A stretch of DNA of 17,922 bases, taken from Clostridiales bacterium. GTDB taxonomy: Bacteria > Bacillota > Clostridia > Oscillospirales > CAG-272. This document shows, one piece after another, positions 8,225-16,176 of this stretch. The DNA lies in NCBI GenBank assembly GCA_012511425.1, contig JAAZGC010000226.1:1-17922 (forward strand), in the 5' to 3' direction. Below the pieces are notes generated by a model. That model saw only the letters and a program-made list of their open reading frames with translations. It searched no databases and was not told the DNA's origin. The position numbers were made by a program, and so were the translations under genes. Within the stretch, counting starts at the first letter, position 1, and every line of letters starts with the position of its first letter.

Positions 8225-9694
8225 ATGAAAAAAGCAATTTCCGCATGGCTGCTTATCTTTTGTCTGGTCTTAACCGGCTGCGGCGCCGCCGATAATGCAG
8301 CAGAAGCCGGCGTAACCGCCGCGGAACAAACGACGGCTGCCGAAACCGAGACAGAGACCGACAGGTCTTCTATTAAAGACAGTCTTCCAGACAACCTTGA
8401 TTTCGAAGGCAGGACCTTCAATATATTTTTTGCAAACGGGTTTAACTGGGATTCCTTTATCGATGTGCCGGAACAGACAGGCGATGTCGTCGAAGACACG
8501 GTTTATGCCGCAAATCAGACAGTTCAGGAACGGCTTAATGTCAACATCGGATACAAAGCCGAAGACAAAGGCGACTGGAGCACTATAAGCGGCATCGTTC
8601 AGACTTATATCCTGGCGGGAGACCCGACCTATGATGTTTTTATGGGCGAGCAGTACGGACTTGCTCAGATAGTTTCAAACGGATATTTCGTCAACGCAAA
8701 CGAGCTTGATTATTTCGATTTTGATGCGCCGTGGTGGAACCACAGCTTTATGGAGAACCTTTCGATAGGCAGGGACATCCGTTATTTTATTACCGGAGAC
8801 TACAACCTTACCACTCTTAATCAGGCTTTTGTGCTTTACTACAACCGCGCGCTTTATGAAAAATATTACACCGATGCCGACGGGCTTTATACGGAGGTTT
8901 TCGAAGGAAAGTGGACCCTTGACAGACTCTGCGAAATAGCAAAATCTGCGTTTATCGACCTTGACAACGACGGCAAGACCACCGAAGCCGATCAGTTAGG
9001 TTTTCTGGCATACAAAACGTATTCTACCGTCGACCCGTTCATGTATTGCGCCGACATCCCATACGCAACACGCGACGAAAACGGTTATTTCACAATAAAC
9101 ATGAATCAGGAACGCGCAACGGTGCTTATCGAAAAGCTGATTGATGTTTTTTATCAGGAAGGGAGCTGCTGTAATCCCAATGAAGATGTAAACCGGAATT
9201 TTGCAAGCGGGAAAGTCATGTTCCTAAGCGGGCTTCTGGGCGGCGCTAAAAACTTTCGCGACATGACCGATGATTTCGGTATCCTTCCGTATCCGAAACT
9301 TGACGATACTCAAAACAGGTACAGCGGTATGGTAGGTGACTGCGTGCTCCTCTGCGCAATACCGGTTACATCGCAGAACACCGATATCGCCGGAGCCGTG
9401 CTTGAAGCGCTTAACGCCGAAACTTACCGTTATGTAACGCCTGCGTGGTATGAAACCGCTTTGAAGATAAAATATTCCCGCGGAAGCAGCACCACCGATA
9501 TGATCGACCTTGTCCGCGACTCGATGACGACCAACTTTATATTCGCCTATTCTCCGGTCCTTGCAAACGTCGGGCAGGTAATGCGTGACCTTGTTACCAA
9601 AAAGTCAACCGACTATATGTCGGCTGTCGCGAAGCTTGAGAAGCCTGCGGATAAAGCGCTTCAAAAACTGATAACCGCTTTTGAAAGCAATTGA
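8225..9694 (+). CDS. Extracellular solute-binding lipoprotein (ABC sugar-type, orphan)
   Basis: 489 aa. The N-terminus MKKAISAWLLIFCLVLTGCG is a lipoprotein signal peptide with lipobox LTGC and acylated Cys19. It is followed by a low-complexity Ala/Glu/Thr linker to about residue 50. The rest resembles family-1 type extracellular binding proteins (COG1653-like): LAGDPTYDVF at about 130-139, a DLDNDGKTTEAD calcium-loop-like segment at 245-256 (common in Clostridia sugar-binding proteins), and aromatic-rich segments such as YFDFDAPWWN. It would sit on the outer face of the membrane and deliver a solute, perhaps a carbohydrate, to an ABC permease. No permease or ATPase gene of an importer is next to it, so its transporter is encoded elsewhere or it acts as a sensor or scavenging protein. 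GGAGG precedes the ATG. The specific ligand is unknown. Confidence 0.85.
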   Translation: MKKAISAWLLIFCLVLTGCGAADNAAEAGVTAAEQTTAAETETETDRSSIKDSLPDNLDFEGRTFNIFFANGFNWDSFIDVPEQTGDVVEDTVYAANQTVQERLNVNIGYKAEDKGDWSTISGIVQTYILAGDPTYDVFMGEQYGLAQIVSNGYFVNANELDYFDFDAPWWNHSFMENLSIGRDIRYFITGDYNLTTLNQAFVLYYNRALYEKYYTDADGLYTEVFEGKWTLDRLCEIAKSAFIDLDNDGKTTEADQLGFLAYKTYSTVDPFMYCADIPYATRDENGYFTINMNQERATVLIEKLIDVFYQEGSCCNPNEDVNRNFASGKVMFLSGLLGGAKNFRDMTDDFGILPYPKLDDTQNRYSGMVGDCVLLCAIPVTSQNTDIAGAVLEALNAETYRYVTPAWYETALKIKYSRGSSTTDMIDLVRDSMTTNFIFAYSPVLANVGQVMRDLVTKKSTDYMSAVAKLEKPADKALQKLITAFESN

Positions 9695-9746
9695 CATTAT
9701 TGCGTTTGAAACATAATTGATTCTTCTGTTCTTCGCCGCTTATTCT

Positions 9747-9775
9747 GTCAATTTAATCGAAATAGATAAATTGAC
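9747..9775. promoter_or_regulatory. 9-bp inverted repeat, possible operator
   Basis: Perfect arms GTCAATTTA (9747-9755) and TAAATTGAC (9767-9775), separated by 11 nt. The right arm ends exactly where the -35 box TTGACA begins (9776). The position is typical of a regulator site for the downstream oxidoreductase gene. No T-run follows it, so it is unlikely to be the terminator of the upstream gene. The binding protein is unknown. Confidence 0.45.
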
Positions 9776-9804
9776 TTGACAAAACTTTCTTTTGCGTATA
9801 TAAT
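9776..9804 (+). promoter_or_regulatory. Perfect-consensus sigma-A promoter of the Gfo/Idh/MocA gene
   Basis: TTGACA (9776-9781), exactly 17 nt, TATAAT (9799-9804). All 12 consensus positions match. Transcription would start near 9811, giving a leader of about 50 nt. Confidence 0.88.
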
Positions 9805-9861
9805 TGTAGTATCGGCACAAATCGTGCATTCCGTTAAAATAAAATAATCGAGGTATTTGTA

Positions 9862-10914
9862 ATGATCAAAGTTGCTATCATCGGCTGCGGCGGCATCGGC
9901 AGCTACCATCTGGGTCATCTGCTCCAGTTCACCGACTTTACGAAAATAGTCGGAGTCTGCGACCTTATCGAATCGAGAGCGGAGGATTTCGCTGCAAAAA
10001 CCGGCGCAAAAGCTTATACCGACTACAAAGTCATGTATGACGAGGTAAAACCGGATGCGGTATTCATCTGCGTTCCCCCGTACTGCCATGGCGAAATTGA
10101 ATATGATACGATCCGCCGCGGAATCCATTTCTTCGTCGAGAAGCCGATAGCTCTCGACCTTGATCTCGCAAAAGATATCCGCGAAAGAGCGGCTGCCGCA
10201 AGACTCATAACCGCAGTCGGTTTCCAGTGCCGTTACTCGACGCTGGTTGAACCGACCAACGAATTCATAAAAAATCATCCGCTCTGCTATGTAGACTGTG
10301 TCCGCGTCGGCGGTGTTCCCGGTGTTGACTGGTGGAGAAACAAGAATATTTCCGGCGGTCAGATAGTTGAACAGACGATTCACAACTACGACCTTGTAAG
10401 ATATCACTTCGGCGATCCGGAATCGGTATTCACCTACGGCGCCCGCGGCTATGTCAACGAAGTGCCGAATTATAACACCGATGATGTTTCCGTCACTTCT
10501 ATCCGCTTCAAAAATGGCGGAGTCGGCTCAATTTCGACAGGCTGCTATGCCACATCCGGCGAATCATTCGACGGCAAGATCACCTTCTCTGCCCGCGACG
10601 CCCGCGCCGAGCTCTATATCCTCGGAAAGCTTTCGATATTCGGAGTCAAGCCGGAAGAAACGGTAAAATCGGAAGAAACTGCCGTAATCAAAGACGACGG
10701 CAATCTTGCAAGGTCCGAAGGCGGAGCAATTGTTTACAAAGAAACCATCGATGCGGGAATCCCTTCCGACCGCACCTTCCTCAAGGCGGTTGAAAGCGGC
10801 GATCCTTCCGCTATCCGCGCAAGCTATGACGACGCGGTGAAGACGCTTTCCTTCGTGCTTGCCTGCAACAAATCAATGGCTACCGGCAGACAGGTCATGG
10901 TTGACTATAACTGA
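9862..10914 (+). CDS. Gfo/Idh/MocA family NAD(P)-dependent oxidoreductase
   Basis: 350 aa, normal length. The N-terminal Rossmann domain begins MIKVAIIGCGGIGSYH with the GxGGxG dinucleotide loop at 8-13 and an acidic D34 after the second strand, which favours NAD(H). EKPIA at 93-97 carries the conserved active-site lysine K95. The C-terminal alpha/beta domain contains GGQIVEQTIHNYDL (165-178), in which H174 and D177 are the usual catalytic pair. The family oxidises or reduces sugars, inositols and related polyols in the cytoplasm; substrate cannot be read from sequence. The neighbour is a solute-binding lipoprotein, which fits sugar metabolism, but each has its own promoter. GAGG lies about 7 nt before the ATG. 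A strong terminator follows directly. Confidence 0.92.
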   Translation: MIKVAIIGCGGIGSYHLGHLLQFTDFTKIVGVCDLIESRAEDFAAKTGAKAYTDYKVMYDEVKPDAVFICVPPYCHGEIEYDTIRRGIHFFVEKPIALDLDLAKDIRERAAAARLITAVGFQCRYSTLVEPTNEFIKNHPLCYVDCVRVGGVPGVDWWRNKNISGGQIVEQTIHNYDLVRYHFGDPESVFTYGARGYVNEVPNYNTDDVSVTSIRFKNGGVGSISTGCYATSGESFDGKITFSARDARAELYILGKLSIFGVKPEETVKSEETAVIKDDGNLARSEGGAIVYKETIDAGIPSDRTFLKAVESGDPSAIRASYDDAVKTLSFVLACNKSMATGRQVMVDYN

Positions 10915-10928
10915 TAATTAAACGCTTT

Positions 10929-10967
10929 CGGCGGGGAGAACTTAAAATGTTCTCCCCGCCGGTTTTT
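10929..10967 (+). terminator. Rho-independent terminator
   Basis: A perfect 13-bp stem CGGCGGGGAGAAC / GTTCTCCCCGCCG with a 7-nt loop is followed by G and TTTTT. It ends the Gfo/Idh/MocA transcript. It also lies 8 nt past the end of the convergent hom gene. On that strand the stem is followed by AAAGCGTTTAATT without a clean T-run, so termination from the hom side would be weaker. Confidence 0.93.
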
Positions 10968-10975
10968 AATTGTTA

Positions 10976-12034
10976 TCAGATAGGGAAACCGAGACGCTTC
11001 TCCGTTTCTTCGATTATCTCCCGCGGAAGATCCGCAACAAAAACCGAATCATCGCGGCGCCAGATAATATCGTCGGAACTGCAATTCTTATGCCTGACTA
11101 TGTCGCAGATATCGGCGATGACCGCGCCGGCTGTAGGCAGACTTCCGGCTCCCTTGCCGTAAAACATCATCTCGCCGCAGTCTTTTACCTTCAGAAGTAT
11201 TGCGTTATAAACTCCGTTGACCGATACGAGCGGGCAGTCGGGTGTAATGCTCATCGGTTCGACCGAAAGATGTATTTTGCCGTTTTCGAGTTTAACCGCG
11301 CGGGCTGTAAGCTTCACAGCGCGGCCGGTTTTCGAGGCTTCTTCGATATCTTCGACAGTTATCCCCTCGATTCCTCTGCAGGGAATAATGCTCCAGTCAA
11401 CCAGGCTTCCGAACGCCGCGGAGGCAAGAATGCAGATTTTCCGGGCGGTGTCGGCACCGCTGATGTCGTTGTCCGGGACCGCCTCGGCATAGCCTTTTTC
11501 CTGGGCTTCCTTCAATGCTTCGGCCATCGAGATGCCCTCGATTTTCATTCTTTCAAGGATATAATTAGTAGTGCCGTTGAGAATGCCGTTGATTTCGGTG
11601 ATTTCGCTGACCCGGAGAGCGTCGGCTATTGTACGCAGTATCGGTATCGTTCCGCCGGCTGATGCTTCGTAAAGATATCTTACGCCGCGCTCACGGGCGA
11701 TTCTGAGAAGCTCATCACCCTTTGCGGCGACTACTTCCTTGTTTGATGTTACTACGTGCTTTCCGTTTTCCAGTGCTTTTTTCGTAAAATCATATGCCGG
11801 GTGAAGACCGACGATCATTTCGGCAACCAGCTCTATTTCGGGGTCATTTGCAGCCGTATTGAAATCGGTAATGAATTTATCTTTAAGCGGATGTGCGGAA
11901 AAATCGCGGATATCGCAGATATATTTGACTTCTACCGGTTCACCCGCACCCGCGGCAATCGCGCCGGCGTTTTTTATCAGAGTTTCGACAACGCCGCTGC
12001 CGATGTTGCCGAAGCCCAAAACCGCTATTTTCAT
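10976..12034 (-). CDS. hom: Homoserine dehydrogenase without ACT domain
   Basis: 352 aa. It reduces aspartate-4-semialdehyde to homoserine with NAD(P)H, at the branch leading to threonine and methionine. Seen: Rossmann loop GFGNIGSG at 7-14; SNKEVVAAKGD with lysine K105; EASAGGTIPI near 123-132; ILNGTTNYIL at 151-160; and the active-site segment GYAEAVPDNDISGADTARK, which keeps E184, D190, D195 and K199. The common EADP here reads EAVP. The protein ends about 25 residues after the GAGSLPTAGAV motif, so the C-terminal ACT domain of the usual Bacillota enzyme of around 430 aa is missing. Feedback inhibition by threonine through ACT is therefore not expected. A GGAG site precedes the ATG. It is the last gene of the MBL-gltX-glnS-hom cluster, 49 nt after glnS. 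Confidence 0.93.
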   Translation of the reverse strand: MKIAVLGFGNIGSGVVETLIKNAGAIAAGAGEPVEVKYICDIRDFSAHPLKDKFITDFNTAANDPEIELVAEMIVGLHPAYDFTKKALENGKHVVTSNKEVVAAKGDELLRIARERGVRYLYEASAGGTIPILRTIADALRVSEITEINGILNGTTNYILERMKIEGISMAEALKEAQEKGYAEAVPDNDISGADTARKICILASAAFGSLVDWSIIPCRGIEGITVEDIEEASKTGRAVKLTARAVKLENGKIHLSVEPMSITPDCPLVSVNGVYNAILLKVKDCGEMMFYGKGAGSLPTAGAVIADICDIVRHKNCSSDDIIWRRDDSVFVADLPREIIEETEKRLGFPI

Positions 12035-12083
12035 AAAAATATTCTCCTGGTTTTAATGCGGATTTCCTATGCGCTCCGCGCTT

Positions 12084-13757
12084 TTATTTTTTTGGAAAGC
12101 TATCCTTCAATGTTACGATGCGGTTGAGGGTACCGGGGGTTTTTGTGTCTTTTGCAAAGTAGCCGATTCGGACAAACTGGAATTTATCTCCCGGCTCGGT
12201 GTCTTTCAGCGAAGCTTCAACCATAGCCGCCGGCACTGCGGCCGCCGATTCGGGGTTCAGGAAATCGACATAGCTCTTTCCTTCGGGCAGTTCATTCATG
12301 TTTTCCTCGGTAAAGAGGCGGTCGTACAGAACAACCTTAGTTTCCACCGCGTGTTCGGCGGACAGCCAGTGGATCGTTCCTCTAACCTTCCGGTCGGTCG
12401 GGACGGCGGTGCCGGTTTCAAGGTCGGCGGTCGCATGGATGGCTGTTATGCTGTCGTCGGGATTTTTGTCGAATCCGACGCATTTGATGATATACGAGTT
12501 CATCAGCCTAACCTCGCCGCCCGGTTTCAGGCGATGATATTTCGGCGGAGGTACTTCGGCGAAGTCTTCGGCTTCGATATAAATTTCCTTTGTAAAAGGC
12601 AGCGGGCGGGTTCCGGCGTCGGGATCGGCGGGGTTATCGGGAAAATCGAAATACTCCGTTTTATCTTCCGGATAGTTGTCGATAATGACCTTAACCGGCT
12701 GCAGAACGGCTACCCTTCTCGGGGCTGTCGTATTCAGGTCTTCGCGGATGCAATGCTCCAAAAGACCGATATCGACCATGCTGTTGGCTTTTGAGACACC
12801 GACGCGGTCGATGAAGTCAAGTATCGCGGCGGGGGTATAGCCGCGGCGGCGCAGACCGCAGAGGGTCGGCATGCGCGGGTCGTCCCAGCCGTCGACAATG
12901 CCGTTTTCGACGAGATAGCGCAGATAGCGCTTTGAAAGTACGGTATTTGTAATATTAAGCCGCGCGAACTCGATCTGGCGCGGACGGGAGGGAACGTCGC
13001 AGTTGTCTATGACCCAGTTATAGAGAGGGCGGTGATCTTCGTATTCGAGAGAGCAGAGGCTGTGCGTTATCCCTTCGAGAGCGTCCTGGAGCGGATGGGC
13101 AAAGTCATACATCGGATAGATGCACCATTTGTTGCCCTGCCTGTGGTGCTCGATATATCGGATGCGGTAGAGCACCGGGTCGCGCATATTGAAGTTTCCG
13201 GATGCAAGGTCAATTTTTGCGCGGAGAGTATATTTTCCTTCCGGGAATTCTCCTGCCCGCATTCGGCGGAATAGGTCAAGACTTTCGTCCGCCGGTCGGT
13301 CGCGGTAGGGGGAGACTGCCGGGTTTAAAAGGTCTCCGCGGTATTCGGGGAACTGCTCGGGGGTAAGCTCGCAGATATAGGCGAGGCCTTTTTTTATCAG
13401 CTCCTCGGCATATTTGTACTGCTCCTCAAAATAATCGGAGCCGTAATAAAATCTGTCTTCCCAGTCAAAACCGAGCCAATGGATATCGTCTTTGATAGCA
13501 TCGACGTATTCTTCGTCTTCTTTGGCGGGGTTGGTATCGTCCATGCGGAGGTTGCACTGACCGTTATATTTTACCGCGGTGCCGAAATCAATTACCAGCG
13601 CCTTGCAGTGACCGATATGAAGATATCCGTTAGGTTCGGGCGGAAAACGGGTGTGGACATAGTCATAGACGCCTTCTTTTAAATCCTGCCTTATGAATTC
13701 GTCTATGAAATTGTCATTGCTTTCCGGTTCAAGCGTGAATTTTCTTTCTTCTGACAT
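12084..13757 (-). CDS. glnS: Glutaminyl-tRNA synthetase
   Basis: 557 aa, nearly the length of E. coli GlnRS (554). It attaches glutamine to tRNA-Gln. Class I signatures: HTRFPPEPNGYLHIGH with HIGH at 47-50, and the KMSKS equivalent VLSKR at 273-277. Other GlnRS-type stretches are LRMDDTNPAKE (70-80), THSLCSLEYEDHRPLYNW (231-248) and GLRRRGYTPAAI. Residues from about 340 to the end form the two beta-barrel anticodon-binding domains, consistent with GlnRS rather than a bacterial GluRS. It starts 13 nt after the gltX stop, with GGAG in that gap, so the two are co-transcribed. Many Bacillota lack GlnRS and make Gln-tRNA by the GatCAB amidotransferase; this gene indicates direct charging here. Confidence 0.96.
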   Translation of the reverse strand: MSEERKFTLEPESNDNFIDEFIRQDLKEGVYDYVHTRFPPEPNGYLHIGHCKALVIDFGTAVKYNGQCNLRMDDTNPAKEDEEYVDAIKDDIHWLGFDWEDRFYYGSDYFEEQYKYAEELIKKGLAYICELTPEQFPEYRGDLLNPAVSPYRDRPADESLDLFRRMRAGEFPEGKYTLRAKIDLASGNFNMRDPVLYRIRYIEHHRQGNKWCIYPMYDFAHPLQDALEGITHSLCSLEYEDHRPLYNWVIDNCDVPSRPRQIEFARLNITNTVLSKRYLRYLVENGIVDGWDDPRMPTLCGLRRRGYTPAAILDFIDRVGVSKANSMVDIGLLEHCIREDLNTTAPRRVAVLQPVKVIIDNYPEDKTEYFDFPDNPADPDAGTRPLPFTKEIYIEAEDFAEVPPPKYHRLKPGGEVRLMNSYIIKCVGFDKNPDDSITAIHATADLETGTAVPTDRKVRGTIHWLSAEHAVETKVVLYDRLFTEENMNELPEGKSYVDFLNPESAAAVPAAMVEASLKDTEPGDKFQFVRIGYFAKDTKTPGTLNRIVTLKDSFPKK

Positions 13758-13770
13758 ATATCTTCTCCAA

Positions 13771-15414
13771 TTAAAGCGAGTCGACGGCGGCGCTTATCCG
13801 GGCTTTAACCCTTTCGGCTCCGATTATCGACATTATTTCGTAGAGGTCGGGGGAGTTTATTCTGCCGGTTACCGCTATGCGGATGAACATGCTGATATCC
13901 GCAACGCTGCCTTTATATTTTTCCGGCTCGGATTTATATTGTTTCATCTCGGGGGCAAATCCCAGTTCCGCAGCCGTGACTTTGATCTTGTCAAACCAAG
14001 CCGACTGGTCGTCTGCGGGATTGTAGCTTTCAATAAAGCTTTCGAGAGCGGCTTTTATGTCGGACTTTGAAAATTCTTCCGGCCATTGGTCGATTACTTT
14101 AAAAAGGCTGTCGTAAAACAGACTGACATAGTCTTTGACATCTCCCCAGATCGTTATATCCTTGCGCGGCTTTTTCCCTCCGCGGCCTATCGAGAATATC
14201 CTTATTGCCTTTTCTCTGTCGGCTGTAAGGTAGGAATAAAGCTCCGGGTCGAAATGCTCCGCCCATTCGGTTACATCATTATATACCTTATCGGCTGTCA
14301 TGCGGCTGACTGTGTTGCGGCTGACGTCGTTCAGCTTGTCTTCGTCGAAAAGGCAGCCGGACGGGCTCATTTTCTTTACATTGAACGGAAATTCGGTATA
14401 AGGTTTGTCGGGATTGGCGGCTCTCCATTCCTCGTAATTTGAATTGAGCAGGGTCATGATATACTCAACTACCGCTTCGGAACTGTAGCCTTTTTCGGTG
14501 AAGTAGCTGACCGCGGCTTCGTTGTCACGCTTCGACAGCTTCTTTTTATTGCCGTCTTCGAGCTTCATAAGCTGACTTATGTGAAGATATTTGGGCAGAC
14601 GGAAACCGAGGGCTTTGAAAAGCTGGATATGGAAAGGCAGGCTGGGCAGCCATTCCTCGCCGCGGACGACGTGGGTGGTTCCCATAAGCTGATCGTCTAC
14701 CGCATGCGCGAAATGATAGGTCGGGATGCCGTCGCTTTTCAGTATCACATGATCGATGAAGTTTTCGGAAACGGTAACTTCGCCTTTTACAAGGTCTGTG
14801 AAGTTAATTTTGCGGCTCGGGTTGCCCTCGGAGCGGAAGCGAAGCGCAAACGGTATTCCTCCGTCCAGCGCGGCTTCGATGTCCTCGTCCGAGGCATCAC
14901 GCCATTTCGCCCATTTTCCGTAATAGCCCGGGTCTTCGTCCAAAGCTTCCTGCTGCGCGCGCATTTCGTCGAGTTCTTCGGCGGTACAGAAGCAGGGGTA
15001 AGCTTTGCCCTCTCGGATAAGCTGTTTTGCGTAGGTCTGATATATTTCTTTGCGCTCCGACTGCCTGTACGGGCCGTAATCGCCGACATCGCCGTCTATC
15101 GTCGCGCCTTCGTCGAACTTGATGTTGTAATAATCATAGGTTTTTATCATATTTTCGACCGCGCCTTCTACATACCTCTTCGAATCGGTATCTTCGATGC
15201 GCAGGAACATAACGCCGCCGCTTTGATGAGCGAGTCTCTCGCTGACTCTTGTCGGCAGAAGGCTGCCGAAGTGAACGAAACCGGTCGGACTCGGCGCGAA
15301 GCGCGTCACTTTTGCGTCGGCGGGTAAATTCCGCTTCGGATATCTCTTTTCCATATCCTCCGGGAAAGTGGTTATATCCGGGTAAAGCCGGTCGGCTAAT
15401 TTTATAAGATCCAT
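13771..15414 (-). CDS. gltX: Glutamyl-tRNA synthetase
   Basis: 547 aa. It attaches glutamate to tRNA-Glu. Class I signatures: RFAPSPTGFVHFGSL with the HIGH equivalent HFG at 48-50, LRIEDTDSKRY at 71-81, GIPTYHFAHAVDDQLMGTTHVVRGEEWLPS at about 229-258, and the KMSKS loop KKLSKRD at 291-297. It is longer than the usual GluRS of about 485 aa. Part of the difference is an N-terminal extension of about 35 residues before the first Rossmann strand (MDLIKLADRLYPDITTFPED). The C-terminal alpha-helical anticodon-binding region is present. GGAG lies 7 nt before the ATG. It follows the MBL gene by 15 nt and precedes glnS by 13 nt. Since glnS is present, this enzyme may be specific for tRNA-Glu only, but that is inference. 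Confidence 0.95.
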   Translation of the reverse strand: MDLIKLADRLYPDITTFPEDMEKRYPKRNLPADAKVTRFAPSPTGFVHFGSLLPTRVSERLAHQSGGVMFLRIEDTDSKRYVEGAVENMIKTYDYYNIKFDEGATIDGDVGDYGPYRQSERKEIYQTYAKQLIREGKAYPCFCTAEELDEMRAQQEALDEDPGYYGKWAKWRDASDEDIEAALDGGIPFALRFRSEGNPSRKINFTDLVKGEVTVSENFIDHVILKSDGIPTYHFAHAVDDQLMGTTHVVRGEEWLPSLPFHIQLFKALGFRLPKYLHISQLMKLEDGNKKKLSKRDNEAAVSYFTEKGYSSEAVVEYIMTLLNSNYEEWRAANPDKPYTEFPFNVKKMSPSGCLFDEDKLNDVSRNTVSRMTADKVYNDVTEWAEHFDPELYSYLTADREKAIRIFSIGRGGKKPRKDITIWGDVKDYVSLFYDSLFKVIDQWPEEFSKSDIKAALESFIESYNPADDQSAWFDKIKVTAAELGFAPEMKQYKSEPEKYKGSVADISMFIRIAVTGRINSPDLYEIMSIIGAERVKARISAAVDSL

Positions 15415-15429
15415 GATGTATCTCCGTTA

Positions 15430-16065
15430 TTATACATTTAATAAGTAGCTGTTTTCCCTGCGTTCTCGTTCGAGTGATGTCGATGAGCCGTGGCCGGGAT
15501 AAAGGCGGTAATCGCCCGGAAGGTTCTTTATCTTTTTAAGAGAGCGCTGCAGCTCTTCCCAGTCACCGCCGGCAAGGTCGTATCTGCCGATGCTGTCTCG
15601 AAAAATCGTATCACCGCAGAAAATCGAATCTCCGGCTATATAGCATACCGAGCCGGGAGTGTGTCCGGGGGTATGAAGTACATTTATCTTAAGCCCGTCG
15701 AGCTGAATTTCATCTCCGTCGGAAAGCAGGCGTTCGGCCGGTTTTGACGTGGTATTGCTTCCGCCGAACAGCCGCATATAGCTTGAATCGACATCGGTAA
15801 GCAGATGAGCATCGGCGCCGTGTATCAGCGTTTTTGCCTCGGGATAAAATTTTCTGAGAGGATCAAGCCCCATAATATGGTCGAAATGACCGTGAGTGAG
15901 CAGGAAATATTTGGGAACAAGCGCCTTTGCTTCAAGCTTTTCGCGCAGCTCCTCCGCATCTCCGCCCGGATCTATCACGGCGCAGCTGCCTTTGCCTTGC
16001 GGATCTGCGCAGAGAAAATAGCAGTTTGTCATCATTGCGCTGACGCGGAAAACCCAGATCTTCAA
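15430..16065 (-). CDS. MBL-fold metallo-hydrolase (glyoxalase II-like)
   Basis: 211 aa from a TTG start at 16065. This start is chosen because GGAGG lies 7 nt ahead and because MKIWVFRVSAMMTNCYFL matches the usual N-terminus of the family. Upstream in-frame ATGs, as far as 16179, lie before the promoter and add an unlikely AT-rich tail. Metal-binding motifs: THGHFDH at 57-63, HTPGHTPGS at 131-139 (ligand H135), GDTIF at 151-155 (bridging D152), and PGHG at 190-193 (H192). The pattern and length fit the small hydroxyacylglutathione-hydrolase-like group, which binds two metal ions and hydrolyses thioesters or related substrates in the cytoplasm. The substrate is unknown. First gene of the operon with gltX, glnS and hom. 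Confidence 0.9.
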   Translation of the reverse strand: MKIWVFRVSAMMTNCYFLCADPQGKGSCAVIDPGGDAEELREKLEAKALVPKYFLLTHGHFDHIMGLDPLRKFYPEAKTLIHGADAHLLTDVDSSYMRLFGGSNTTSKPAERLLSDGDEIQLDGLKINVLHTPGHTPGSVCYIAGDSIFCGDTIFRDSIGRYDLAGGDWEELQRSLKKIKNLPGDYRLYPGHGSSTSLERERRENSYLLNV

Positions 16066-16090
16066 TTTCCTTCCTCCGTTTATTACCAAA

Positions 16091-16126
16091 GATATATAAT
16101 TATACCACGATATATAATTATACCAC
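16091..16126. repeat. Perfect tandem 18-bp duplication carrying two -10 boxes
   Basis: GATATATAATTATACCAC occurs twice without a gap (16091-16108 and 16109-16126). On the minus strand each copy reads TGGTATAATT, which is an extended -10 element (TGN-TATAAT) pointing at the MBL-fold gene. Confidence 0.9.
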
Positions 16127-16145
16127 ATAAAGAATATTTTGTCTA
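16117..16145 (-). promoter_or_regulatory. Main promoter of the MBL-gltX-glnS-hom operon
   Basis: On the minus strand: TAGACA (16140-16145), 17 nt, TATAAT (16117-16122) with an extended TG. Transcription would start near 16110. A second extended -10 in the other repeat copy (16099-16104) lacks a good -35 at the right distance but could act as a downstream start. Confidence 0.8.
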
Positions 16146-16165
16146 TAAGGAGAAAGAATATTTTG
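16129..16165. repeat. 13-bp direct repeat, 24-nt period
   Basis: AAAGAATATTTTG occurs at 16129-16141 and 16153-16165. The first copy covers the promoter spacer and touches the -35 of the MBL operon; the second lies just upstream of the -35. The arrangement resembles paired regulator sites, but could be chance in AT-rich DNA. Confidence 0.6.
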
Positions 16166-16176
16166 AACATCAAAAT
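16160..16176. promoter_or_regulatory. 17-bp dyad between divergent promoters
   Basis: ATTTTGAACATCAAAAT is a perfect 7-bp inverted repeat around ACA, located between the MBL-operon promoter and the promoter of the transglutaminase-fold gene. It could be an operator; no binding protein is known from the window. Confidence 0.35.

Noticed and set aside
12071..12081. Short palindrome GCGCTCCGCGC between glnS and hom as a terminator
   Set aside because: The stem is only 4 bp and has no T-run in the minus direction, so transcription should continue into hom.
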